DNA of 64,000 bases from contig NZ_PEBS01000019.1 of NCBI RefSeq assembly GCF_002869965.1, forward strand, positions 1-64,000. Direction: 5' to 3'. The stretch's first letter is position 1. Every line of letters starts with the position of its first letter. Shown one piece after another: positions 39,858 through 48,203 of this stretch. The position numbers and the translations under genes were made by a program. The stretch comes from Janthinobacterium sp. ROICE36. Its GTDB lineage: Bacteria > Pseudomonadota > Gammaproteobacteria > Burkholderiales > Burkholderiaceae_D. Below the pieces are notes generated by a model. It was not told the origin of the DNA. It did no database searches and saw nothing but the letters and a program-made list of their open reading frames with translations.

Positions 39858-40556
39858 TCATTCTGCATCATCGGCCTCGTAGCGGCGCAAGCCTTCCAGG
39901 TCCAGCACGCGGATGCCGCCGTAATCGAGGCGCAGCAAGCCCTTTTTTTCCAGTACCTGCAGAGCCTGGTTGGCGCGCTGGCGCGAGGAGCCGGACAACA
40001 GGCCGATTTCTTCCTGCGACAGCTGCACCAGCGTCTCCACGCCCGGGTACAGGTGCGAATTGAACATTGAGGCCAGGCAGCGCGCCACGCGCGTGTTCAG
40101 GTCCAGCAGGCGCTCGTTTTCCACCATGCCGATGAACTGGCCCAGGCGCTCGTTGAGCTGCATCAGCAGGAAGCGCGTGAATGGCAGACTCGTTTCCAGC
40201 AGCCAGTGGAAGGTGGCGCCGGGCAGGCGCGCCACGCGCGTGTCGCGCAGGGCCATGGTGTCGTATTTGCGGATTTCGTTTTTCAGCAGCGAGCCTTCGC
40301 CAAACCAGCTGCCGGGCGGCACGCCGATGAAGGTCATGGCCTTGCCGGAAGCAGAAAAATTATTCATCTTGACCATGCCGCTGATGACGCCGATCCAGTT
40401 GTCCACCGGCTCGCCCTTGCGGCAGACAAAGCCGCCTTTCGGCACGAAGGTTTCAAACACGTCCGCCTCGACGCGGGCCATTTGCACGGGATCGAGCAGC
40501 TGCGCCCAGTTGGCCGCGCGCACGGCATCCTTCAGACTAATATCAGGGTAGGTCAT
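39858..40556 (-). CDS. Crp/Fnr-family transcriptional regulator
   Basis: 232 residues. A cyclic-nucleotide-binding-like beta-roll (30-130; PKGGFVCRKGEPVDNW, PPGSWFGEGSLL), a dimerisation helix and a Crp-type helix-turn-helix (165-215; LSQEEIGLLSGSSRQRANQAL). No FNR cysteine cluster is seen, and the cAMP-contacting residues are not obviously all conserved, so the ligand is unknown. It is divergent from the acyl-CoA synthetase/ABC operon, and its start codon overlaps one of two inverted TTGTGCAATG copies, suggesting autoregulation and control of the operon. Confidence 0.87.
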   Translation of the reverse strand: MTYPDISLKDAVRAANWAQLLDPVQMARVEADVFETFVPKGGFVCRKGEPVDNWIGVISGMVKMNNFSASGKAMTFIGVPPGSWFGEGSLLKNEIRKYDTMALRDTRVARLPGATFHWLLETSLPFTRFLLMQLNERLGQFIGMVENERLLDLNTRVARCLASMFNSHLYPGVETLVQLSQEEIGLLSGSSRQRANQALQVLEKKGLLRLDYGGIRVLDLEGLRRYEADDAE

Positions 40557-40639
40557 TGTGCAATGCACCATCAAAAAGTGGGTAAATGTCCCCGAAAAGA
40601 CAACTCGGTAAACTAACGCAAGCTACTATCATTGCACAA
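40556..40639. promoter_or_regulatory. Divergent control region with inverted TTGTGCAATG copies
   Basis: TTGTGCAATG at 40556-40565 overlaps the start codon of the Crp/Fnr gene; its exact reverse complement CATTGCACAA stands at 40630-40639, 73 bases before the acyl-CoA synthetase start. The first copy also belongs to a CATTG-tg-CAATG palindrome at 40554-40565. They are plausible binding sites for the Crp/Fnr protein. Confidence 0.5.
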
Positions 40640-40711
40640 ACGCCTTACACATAAAAACACAGAGCGCCATCCAACGAGGTGGAGCCTGAGACAAGCAACA
40701 GGGAGACACTG

Positions 40712-42667
40712 GTGCAAACGACTACCACAGCAGCGATACCGACTTTTCCGCGGCGCTTATTGCAACACGCGACAGTACGATCCGACAAGCCCGCATTTCG
40801 CGAAAAACACCTGGGCATCTGGCAAACCTGGTCCTGGCTGGAGGTCAACGACGAGGTGCGCGCCCTGGCCTGCGGTCTGGCTGCCATCGGCTTCCAGCGC
40901 GGCATGAATCTGGCCATCATTGGCGACAACCGTCCCCGCCTGTACTGGGCCATGCTGGCCGCGCAAAGCCTGGGCGGCGTACCCGTGCCTCTGTACCAGG
41001 ATGCGCCGGCCGCCGACATGGCCTATGTGCTGCAGGATGCGGAAATCCGCTACGCCATCGTCGAAGACCAGGAGCAGGTCGACAAGCTGCTCGAACTCAA
41101 GGCCCTGTATCCGCACATCGTCCACATCGCCTATGACGATGAGCGGGGCATGCGCCACTACCGCCAGCCCGAGCTGATGTCCTTTGCCGCCCTGCAGGTG
41201 CTGGGCAGGGCCTATGACCGCGAACATCCAGGCTTTTTCGAAGCCGCAGTGGCAGCGGGCCAAGGTAGTGACTCCGCCGTGATCCTGTACACCTCCGGCA
41301 CCACGGGTAAACCGAAGGGTGTATGCCAGACCCATACGGCGCTGCTGGCCGCAGGCGAAGGCGGCGTGGCCTTCGACAAGCTCACCGACAACGAAGACAT
41401 TCTGTCCTATCTGCCCATGGCGTGGGTGGGCGACTGCCTGTTTTCGCTGGCGCAGGCCATGGTGGCCGGCTTCACCGTCAATTGCCCCGAATCGGGCGAC
41501 ACGGTGATGATCGACATGCGCGAAATCGGCCCCACCTGCTACTTTGCGCCGCCACGCGTGTTCGAGAACATGCTCACCAGCGTGATGATACGCATGGAGG
41601 ACGCCAGCAGCATCAAGCGCCACATGTTCAGCCATTTCATGGACGTGGCCAAGCGCTGCGGCGCGCAAATTTTAGATGGCAAGCGCGTGTCGCTGGTGGA
41701 CCGCCTCAGCTACAAATTGGGCGAGCTGCTCGTCTACGGCCCCCTGAAAAACGTGTTGGGGCTGACGCGCGTGCGCGTCGCCTACACGGCCGGCGCCGCC
41801 ATCGGCCCCGACCTGCTCCGCTTCTACCGCTCCATCGGCGTCAACCTCAAGCAACTGTACGGCTCCACCGAAACCTGCGCCTATGTGTGTCTGCAACCGG
41901 ACGGCAATATCAAGTTTGACAGTGTCGGCTTGCCCGCGCCGGGGGTAGAAGTGAAGTTGGCGCAAAACGGCGAAGTGCTGGTCAAGTCGCCGGCCACCAT
42001 GAGCGGCTACTTCAAGCGTCCCGATGCCACCGCCGAAGTGATCGATGCCGATGGCTACTTTCATACGGGCGACGCCGGTGTGTTCGACAGCGAAGGCCAT
42101 TTGAAAATCATCGACCGCGCGGCCGATGTCGGCAAGCTGACCTGCGGCGCCATCTTCGCGCCCAACTACATCGAAAACAAGCTCAAGTTCTTCCCCTTCA
42201 TCAAGGAGGTGGTGGCCTTCGGCCATGCGCGCGACCAGGTGTGTGCCTTCATCAATATCGATATCGAAGCGGTGGGCAACTGGTCGGAGCGGCGCGGTAT
42301 CGCGTATGCAGGCTACACCGACCTGGCGGCGCGCGCAGAGACCTATGGCCTGATCCGCGACTGCATCGAGCAGGTCAACGCTGAACTGGCGGCCGACCCT
42401 TTGATGGATCGCACGCAGGTGCACCGCTTCCTGGTACTGCACAAGGAACTCGACCCGGACGACGACGAGCTGACCCGCACGCGCAAGGTACGCCGCAAAT
42501 TCATCGCCGAAAAATACGCGGTACTCATTTCCGCCCTGTATGAAGGCAAGACCTCGCAGTTCATTGAGACCCAGGTCAAATTCGAGGATGGCCGCAGCGG
42601 TTCGACCAGCGCCGACCTGCAGATCTGGACCAGCAAAACGTATCCGGCCCTGGGCCTGGCTGCATGA
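40712..42667 (+). CDS. Long-chain-type acyl-CoA synthetase (AMP-forming)
   Basis: About 651 residues of the ANL superfamily. The phosphate-binding loop is YTSGTTGKPKGVCQTH, the adenylate site YGSTETCAY and a hinge region TGDAGVFDSEGHLKIIDR. Size and motif spelling fit the FadD15/VLACS-like type of long-chain or aryl acid ligases. GTG at 40712 (MQTTTTAAIPTF) is chosen because GGGAG lies seven bases upstream; an earlier in-frame GTG at 40679 has no such site. It is first gene of the ABC operon and overlaps the next by four bases. Confidence 0.88.
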   Translation: MQTTTTAAIPTFPRRLLQHATVRSDKPAFREKHLGIWQTWSWLEVNDEVRALACGLAAIGFQRGMNLAIIGDNRPRLYWAMLAAQSLGGVPVPLYQDAPAADMAYVLQDAEIRYAIVEDQEQVDKLLELKALYPHIVHIAYDDERGMRHYRQPELMSFAALQVLGRAYDREHPGFFEAAVAAGQGSDSAVILYTSGTTGKPKGVCQTHTALLAAGEGGVAFDKLTDNEDILSYLPMAWVGDCLFSLAQAMVAGFTVNCPESGDTVMIDMREIGPTCYFAPPRVFENMLTSVMIRMEDASSIKRHMFSHFMDVAKRCGAQILDGKRVSLVDRLSYKLGELLVYGPLKNVLGLTRVRVAYTAGAAIGPDLLRFYRSIGVNLKQLYGSTETCAYVCLQPDGNIKFDSVGLPAPGVEVKLAQNGEVLVKSPATMSGYFKRPDATAEVIDADGYFHTGDAGVFDSEGHLKIIDRAADVGKLTCGAIFAPNYIENKLKFFPFIKEVVAFGHARDQVCAFINIDIEAVGNWSERRGIAYAGYTDLAARAETYGLIRDCIEQVNAELAADPLMDRTQVHRFLVLHKELDPDDDELTRTRKVRRKFIAEKYAVLISALYEGKTSQFIETQVKFEDGRSGSTSADLQIWTSKTYPALGLAA

Positions 42668-43497
42668 TGGAGCACAGCACGATGCAAATGAATGAACCCG
42701 ACGTCCACTTCGGCACGGCACGCAAGACCGGCCCCGTGATCCTCGACCTGAAAAACATCTCCCTGTCGTTCGGTGGCGTGAAAGCGCTGACCGACATTTC
42801 CTTCGACGTCAAACAGCACGAGATCCGCGCCATCATCGGCCCGAACGGCGCCGGCAAGAGCTCGATGCTGAACGTGATCAATGGCGTGTACCGTCCGCAG
42901 CAGGGCGAGATCATTTATCGGGGCGAACACCGGCGCGGCATGGACTGCTACCAGGCTGCCAAGTCCGGCATCGCCCGCACCTTCCAGAACATCGCCCTTT
43001 TTAAAGGCATGACGGTGCTCGATAACATCATGACGGGACGCAACCTGAAGATGAAGTCGAATTTTCTCTTGCAAGCCCTGTACTGGGGTCCGGCGCGGCG
43101 CGAGGAAATCGAGCACCGCAAGAAGGCCGAAGAGATCATCGACTTCCTGGAAATCCAGGCCATCCGCAAGACGCCCGTGGGGCGCCTGCCCTACGGCTTG
43201 CAAAAACGCGTGGAACTGGGACGCGCGCTGGTGGCCGAACCGGAAATTTTGCTGCTGGATGAACCGATGGCAGGCATGAACGTGGAAGAAAAGCAGGACA
43301 TGTGTCGCTTTATCCTCGACGTCAACGACCAGCTGGGCACGACCATCGTGTTGATCGAGCACGACATGGGCGTGGTGATGGATATCTCCGACCGCGTGGT
43401 GGTGCTCGACTACGGCAAGAAGATCGGCGACGGCACGCCCGACGAGGTGCGCAGCAACCAGGATGTCATCAACGCGTATTTGGGTGTCGCGCACTAG
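42664..43497 (+). CDS. Branched-chain-type ABC transporter ATP-binding protein (LivG-like)
   Basis: 277 residues: Walker A GPNGAGKSSML, the LivG-type ARTFQNIALFKGMTVLDNI Q-loop region, the signature PYGLQKRVELGRAL (LPYGL replaces LSGGQ, normal for this family) and Walker B EILLLDEPMAGMN. It powers uptake with the LivF-like subunit encoded four genes downstream. The start overlaps the synthetase stop (ATGA). The C-terminal NAYLGVAH is typical. Confidence 0.92.
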   Translation: MMEHSTMQMNEPDVHFGTARKTGPVILDLKNISLSFGGVKALTDISFDVKQHEIRAIIGPNGAGKSSMLNVINGVYRPQQGEIIYRGEHRRGMDCYQAAKSGIARTFQNIALFKGMTVLDNIMTGRNLKMKSNFLLQALYWGPARREEIEHRKKAEEIIDFLEIQAIRKTPVGRLPYGLQKRVELGRALVAEPEILLLDEPMAGMNVEEKQDMCRFILDVNDQLGTTIVLIEHDMGVVMDISDRVVVLDYGKKIGDGTPDEVRSNQDVINAYLGVAH

Positions 43498-43516
43498 CAC
43501 CAGACAAGGGATAGCA

Positions 43517-44419
43517 ATGAATATCAATTTTTTCTTTGAAGTGCTGATCGGTGGTCTGCTATCGGGCGTCATGTATGCGCTGGTGGCGATCGGTTTTGTC
43601 CTGATCTACAAGGCTTCCGGCGTGTTCAATTTTGCGCAGGGAGCGATGGTGTTTTTCGCCGCCCTCACCTGCGTCGGCATCATGGACAAATTCGGCCTGT
43701 CGCTGTGGCTGGCCATCCCGCTGACGATGCTCACCATGATCGTCCTGGGCATGGCGATTGAACGGGTGGTCTTGCGCCCGCTCGTCAACCAGCCGGAAAT
43801 CACGCTGTTCATGGCCACCATCGGCCTGACCTTTTTCATCGAAGGCCTGGCGCAGTTGATGTGGGGCTCGCAAGTGCACAAGCTGGACCTGCCCATCGAA
43901 GACGTGCCGATGCAGTTTTTGATGGACCGCTTCGACATCAACATCTCGCAGTTCGACCTGATGGCAGCCGGCATCTGCGCGCTGCTGGTGACCTGCCTGG
44001 CGCTGCTGTTCTCGAAAACCAAGGTGGGCCGTGCCCTGCGCGCCGTCGCCGACGACCACCAGGCGGCGCTGGCCGTGGGCATCCCGCTGCAGCGCATCTG
44101 GGCCGTGGTGTGGGGCGTGGCGGGCCTGGTGGCCATGGTGGCCGGCTTGCTGTGGGGCGCCCGCAACGGCGTGCAGTTCGCCCTCACTTTCATCGCCCTC
44201 AAAGCCTTGCCGGTGCTGATACTCGGCGGCTTTACTTCGGTGCCCGGCGCCATCGTCGGTGGCCTGATCATCGGCGCCTCGGAAAAGCTGGCCGAAGTCT
44301 ACCTGGGCCCCATGGTGGGCGGCGGCATCGAAGGCTGGTTCCCGTATGTGCTGGCCCTGCTGTTCCTGCTGGTGCGCCCGGAAGGCCTGTTCGGCGAGAA
44401 GATCATCCGGCGCATCTGA
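43517..44419 (+). CDS. Branched-chain-type ABC transporter permease (LivH-like)
   Basis: About 300 residues with eight hydrophobic segments; GGLLSGVMYALVAIGFVLIY and GVFNFAQGAMVFFAA near the N-terminus and KALPVLILGGFTSVPGAIV near 235 are the LivH hallmarks. The ATG at 43517 begins MNINFFFEVL. It pairs with the LivM-like permease encoded next. Position inside the operon, 19 bases after the LivG-like gene. Confidence 0.93.
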   Translation: MNINFFFEVLIGGLLSGVMYALVAIGFVLIYKASGVFNFAQGAMVFFAALTCVGIMDKFGLSLWLAIPLTMLTMIVLGMAIERVVLRPLVNQPEITLFMATIGLTFFIEGLAQLMWGSQVHKLDLPIEDVPMQFLMDRFDINISQFDLMAAGICALLVTCLALLFSKTKVGRALRAVADDHQAALAVGIPLQRIWAVVWGVAGLVAMVAGLLWGARNGVQFALTFIALKALPVLILGGFTSVPGAIVGGLIIGASEKLAEVYLGPMVGGGIEGWFPYVLALLFLLVRPEGLFGEKIIRRI

Positions 44420-44482
44420 CGCCGCACCGCCGCAGCATGCACACGACGCACAACGCTATCGCTCCATTGCAAAGGACACGCC

Positions 44483-45541
44483 ATGATTTACCGTGAAGCA
44501 GGACAATTCAAGACCAGCTACCAGGCTGACAACCAGATTTTCCCGATCCGGCAGGACCGCCTGGCGCTGACGGCCACGCTCCTCGTCGCCGTCTTCCTCC
44601 TGCCGTATTTTGCCTCGCCCTACATATTGTCGGCGATCCTGATTCCCTTCCTGATCTTCGCGCTGGCAGCATTGGGCCTGAACATCCTGACCGGTTACGC
44701 AGGCCAGCTGTCGCTGGGCACGGCCGCCTTCATGGCCGTGGGCGCGTTCGCCTCGTATAACTTCATGGCCCGACTGCCGGGATTGCCGCTGCTGGTGTCG
44801 TTCATCCTGGGCGGCCTGTGCGCGGCCATGGTGGGCATCGCCTTCGGCCTGCCCTCCTTGCGCATCCGCGGCTTCTACCTGGCCGCCTCCACGCTGGCGA
44901 CGCAGTTTTTTGTCGTCTGGTGCCTGACCAAGATCCCGTATCTGACCAACTACAGCTCCTCGGGTGTGATCACGGCGCAGAAAATGACCATCCTCGGCTA
45001 CCAGTTCGACACGCCGCAAAGCAAATACCTTCTGGTGCTGGCCATCGTTGCCGGCATGGCGCTGCTGGCCAAGAACATGATCCGCTCCAACGTGGGCCGC
45101 TCGTGGATGGCCGTGCGCGACATGGACATGGCGGCCGAAGTGATCGGTTTTCGCCTGATGCGCACCAAGCTGCTGGCCTTCGCCGTCAGCTCGTTTTACT
45201 GCGGCGTAGCCGGCGCCCTGTATGCATATGCCTACCTGGGCACGGTGGAACCGGAAGCGTACAACCTGGACCTGTCCTTCCGCATCCTGTTCATGATCAT
45301 CATCGGCGGCGTCGGTTCGATCTTGGGTTCCTTCCTCGGCGCGGCCTTCATCGTGCTGCTGCCCGTCTTCCTGAACACCATCGCGCATGGTCTGGCATTG
45401 CCGACCAGCGTGGCCTCGAACCTGGAACTGATGGTCTTCGGTGCGCTGATCATCTTCTTCCTGATCGTCGAGCCGCACGGCCTGGCCAGGCTGTGGCAGA
45501 TCGCCAAGGAAAAGTTGAGACTCTGGCCCTTCCCCCATTAA
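44483..45541 (+). CDS. Branched-chain-type ABC transporter permease (LivM-like)
   Basis: 352 residues. Hydrophobic segments follow a 35-residue soluble start; ALGLNILTGYAGQLSLG near residue 70 and FRILFMIIIGGVGSILGS near 270 are LivM signatures. VGRSWMAVRDMDMAAEVIGF marks the cytoplasmic coupling loop. It forms the translocation pore with the LivH-like protein. Confidence 0.93.
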   Translation: MIYREAGQFKTSYQADNQIFPIRQDRLALTATLLVAVFLLPYFASPYILSAILIPFLIFALAALGLNILTGYAGQLSLGTAAFMAVGAFASYNFMARLPGLPLLVSFILGGLCAAMVGIAFGLPSLRIRGFYLAASTLATQFFVVWCLTKIPYLTNYSSSGVITAQKMTILGYQFDTPQSKYLLVLAIVAGMALLAKNMIRSNVGRSWMAVRDMDMAAEVIGFRLMRTKLLAFAVSSFYCGVAGALYAYAYLGTVEPEAYNLDLSFRILFMIIIGGVGSILGSFLGAAFIVLLPVFLNTIAHGLALPTSVASNLELMVFGALIIFFLIVEPHGLARLWQIAKEKLRLWPFPH

Positions 45542-45599
45542 GTTTTTGCAGTCGATGTCCGTTCACTTGAATACCAAATAAAACAAGAGGAGACACACA

Positions 45600-46919
45600 A
45601 TGAAACACATCAAATCGCTCATGCTGGCCGCCGCCATCGCCAGTGCCGCACTGACCCTCGCCGGCCCCGCGCAGGCACAGGAGAAGGAACAGTACATCGC
45701 CCTGCCGTCCTACCGCGTCGGACCGTATGCGGCCGGCGGCTCCGGTTTCTACGGCGGCATCATCGACTACTTCAACCTGGTCAACCAGGCCGGCGGCGTC
45801 AATGGCGTCAAGATCAGCTGGGAAGAATGCGAAACCGAATACAACCCGTCGCGCGGCGTCGAATGCTATGAACGCCTGAAAACCAAGCAGGGCGGCGCCA
45901 CCCTGGTCGAAACCCTCTCCACGGGTGTCGCCTACGGCATTCTGGACCGCGTGGCACAGGACAAGATCCCCATGACGATGATCGGCTACGGCCGCTCGGA
46001 TGCTGCCAACGGCAAGGTCTTCCCATATGTCTATCCACTGATCTCCAGCTACTGGAGCCAGGCCGCCGCCATGATCAAATACCTGGGCGACAAAGACGGC
46101 GGTATGGACAAGCTGAAAGGCAAAAAGATCGTCCACCTGTACCACGATTCGGCCTTCGGCAAGGAGCCGCTGCCCGTGCTCGAAGCGCTGTCGAAACAGT
46201 ACGGCTTTGAACTGGTGAAAATTCCCGTCGCGCCGCCTGGCAGCGAACAGCAATCGCAATGGCTGCAAATCCGCCAGGCCAAGCCGGACCACGTGATCCT
46301 GTGGGGCTGGGGCGTGATGAACTCTGTTGCCATCAAGACGGCGCAGCGCAACGGCTTCCCGCGCGAAAAAATGCTGGGCGTCTGGTGGGCCGGCTCCGAG
46401 GAAGACATGATTCCATCGGGCGACGCGGCCAAGGGCTACACGGCGATGACGTTTAATACGCCGGGCAACTACCCCGTGCTCGACGACATCCGCAAGAAAC
46501 TCTACGCGTCCGGCAAGGGCAACCTGTCCGACCAGTCGCGCATCGGCTCCGTCTACCACATGCGCGGCGTGACGGCCGGCATTCTGTGGGTGGAAGCAAT
46601 CCGCGTAGCGCAGGAAAAATTCGGCAAGGGCAAACCGATCACGGGCGAGCAGATGCGCTGGGGCCTGGAAAACCTGAACGTCGACGATGCGCGCCAGAAG
46701 GCCGTGGGCGCGCTGGGCATGTTCCCGACCGTAAAAACCAGCTGCGACGACCACGAAGGCTCGGGCGCCGTGAAAGTGCAGCAGTGGGATGGCAAGAAAT
46801 GGACCGCCATCACGCCGAAATGGATCGTCGGCGACAAGGCCCTGGTGCGCAAGCTGGTCGAGGAATCGTCAGGCAAGTACGCCGACGAAAAGAAGATCAC
46901 GCCGGCGTGCATGAAATAA
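45600..46919 (+). CDS. Branched-chain-type ABC substrate-binding protein
   Basis: 439 residues; a signal peptide (MKHIKSLMLAAAIASAALT to AQA) and a periplasmic type-I binding fold. At 439 residues it exceeds LivJ/LivK (about 370) and resembles the binding proteins of cassettes that take up aromatic or other organic acids. The AAGGSGFYGGIIDYFNLVNQ opening and CYERLKTKQGGATLV, a ligand-cleft region, are visible. The neighbouring CoA ligases suggest an acid ligand rather than amino acids (inference). Confidence 0.9.
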   Translation: MKHIKSLMLAAAIASAALTLAGPAQAQEKEQYIALPSYRVGPYAAGGSGFYGGIIDYFNLVNQAGGVNGVKISWEECETEYNPSRGVECYERLKTKQGGATLVETLSTGVAYGILDRVAQDKIPMTMIGYGRSDAANGKVFPYVYPLISSYWSQAAAMIKYLGDKDGGMDKLKGKKIVHLYHDSAFGKEPLPVLEALSKQYGFELVKIPVAPPGSEQQSQWLQIRQAKPDHVILWGWGVMNSVAIKTAQRNGFPREKMLGVWWAGSEEDMIPSGDAAKGYTAMTFNTPGNYPVLDDIRKKLYASGKGNLSDQSRIGSVYHMRGVTAGILWVEAIRVAQEKFGKGKPITGEQMRWGLENLNVDDARQKAVGALGMFPTVKTSCDDHEGSGAVKVQQWDGKKWTAITPKWIVGDKALVRKLVEESSGKYADEKKITPACMK

Positions 46920-46982
46920 GCAACTAGAACCGGACCGGCGCCAGCGCGCCGGTCCCGTGTTTAACATTTTATAGAAGCAGCC

Positions 46983-47828
46983 ATGACCCACACTGCCACG
47001 CAATCCCCGATCCAGCCGGACGCGCCGCCGCCCTACCTGTCGGTGAACAATATCGAAGTCATCTACGACCACGTGATCCTGGTCCTCAAAGGCGTGTCGC
47101 TGCAAGTCCCGCAGGGCAAGATCGTGGCGCTATTGGGCGCCAACGGCGCTGGCAAGTCGACCACCCTGAAAACCATCTCGACCCTGCTGCGCGGCGAACG
47201 GGGCGACGTCACCAAGGGCGAAGTCCAGTTCAAAGGTGAGCGCGTGGATCAATTGACGCCGAATGAACTGGTCAAGCGGGGCCTGTCGCAAGTGATGGAA
47301 GGCCGCCACTGTTTCGGCCACCTCACCATCGAGGAAAACCTCTTGACGGGCGCCTACACGCGCAGCCTGTCGCGCAGCGAGCTGAAAGACGCGCTGGAGA
47401 AGGTGTATCACTACTTTCCTCGCCTGAAAACGCGGCGCGGCAGCCAGGCCGGCTATACCTCGGGCGGCGAACAGCAGATGTGCGCCATCGGCCGCGCGCT
47501 GATGGCCAAGCCGTCGATGATTTTACTCGACGAACCCTCGATGGGCATCGCGCCGCAGATCGTCGAAGAGATCTTCGGCATCGTCAAGGACTTGAATCAC
47601 AAGGAAAACGTGTCTTTCCTGCTGGCCGAACAGAACACCAACGTGGCGCTGCGCTACGCCGATTTCGGCTACATCCTGGAAAACGGCCGCGTCGTGATGG
47701 AAGGGAAAGCCCAGGAACTGGCCAGCAACGAAGACGTCAAAGAGTTTTATCTGGGCGTCTCCAGCGCCGGGCGCAAGAGCTTCCGCGATATGAAGTTCTA
47801 CCGCCGCCGCAAGCGCTGGCTGGCCTGA
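46983..47828 (+). CDS. Branched-chain-type ABC transporter ATP-binding protein (LivF-like)
   Basis: 281 residues: Walker A GANGAGKSTTLK, LTIEENLLTGAY, the signature TSGGEQQMCAIGRAL and Walker B MILLDEPSMGIAPQIV. It carries about 40 extra C-terminal residues ending in a basic FYRRRKRWLA tail, compared with E. coli LivF (237). Second ATPase of the operon's transporter; separated from the binding-protein gene by 63 bases. Confidence 0.92.
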   Translation: MTHTATQSPIQPDAPPPYLSVNNIEVIYDHVILVLKGVSLQVPQGKIVALLGANGAGKSTTLKTISTLLRGERGDVTKGEVQFKGERVDQLTPNELVKRGLSQVMEGRHCFGHLTIEENLLTGAYTRSLSRSELKDALEKVYHYFPRLKTRRGSQAGYTSGGEQQMCAIGRALMAKPSMILLDEPSMGIAPQIVEEIFGIVKDLNHKENVSFLLAEQNTNVALRYADFGYILENGRVVMEGKAQELASNEDVKEFYLGVSSAGRKSFRDMKFYRRRKRWLA

Positions 47829-47843
47829 CGCAGGAAGCGAGTC

Positions 47844-48203
47844 ATGGACCTGGAACGGGCGAAGCAAGTGTGCCGCGGCTTTCCCGGCGCGACAGAAGAC
47901 GTCAAATGGAGCAACGTGCTGGCGTTTTGCGTCGGCGGCAAGATGTTCGCCCTGTGCGGCGCGGAAGCGCACAGCACGCGCGGCATGAGCTTCAAGGTCG
48001 ATGCGGAACGCTTCCTGGAATTGACGGACCGCCCCGGCTTCCGCCCGGCGCCCTACCTGGCGCGGGCCAGGTGGGTGCTGGTCGCCAGCCCCGACGCACT
48101 CGACGACGGGGCAATGGCGGCCCTGCTGCGCCGCTCATACAGCCTGATTTTTGCGGGACTGACGAAAAAAATGCAACGTGACATTGGAGAATCTGCAACA
48201 TGA
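47844..48203 (+). CDS. MmcQ/YjbR family protein
   Basis: 119 residues with the MmcQ/YjbR pattern: an N-terminal CRGFPGATEDVKWSN, then a beta sheet (VLAFCVGGKMFALC, GMSFKVDAERF) and a C-terminal ALLRRSYSLIFAGLTKK helix. The fold is CyaY-like or double-wing and these are sometimes called DNA-binding; true role unknown. It sits 15 bases after the LivF-like gene and its stop overlaps the PaaK-like start by four bases (ATGA), so it is a fixed member of the operon. Confidence 0.85.
   Translation: MDLERAKQVCRGFPGATEDVKWSNVLAFCVGGKMFALCGAEAHSTRGMSFKVDAERFLELTDRPGFRPAPYLARARWVLVASPDALDDGAMAALLRRSYSLIFAGLTKKMQRDIGESAT

Noticed and set aside
38491..39882. 463-codon plus-strand frame opposite the aminopeptidase P gene
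   Set aside because: Antisense shadow without motif support.
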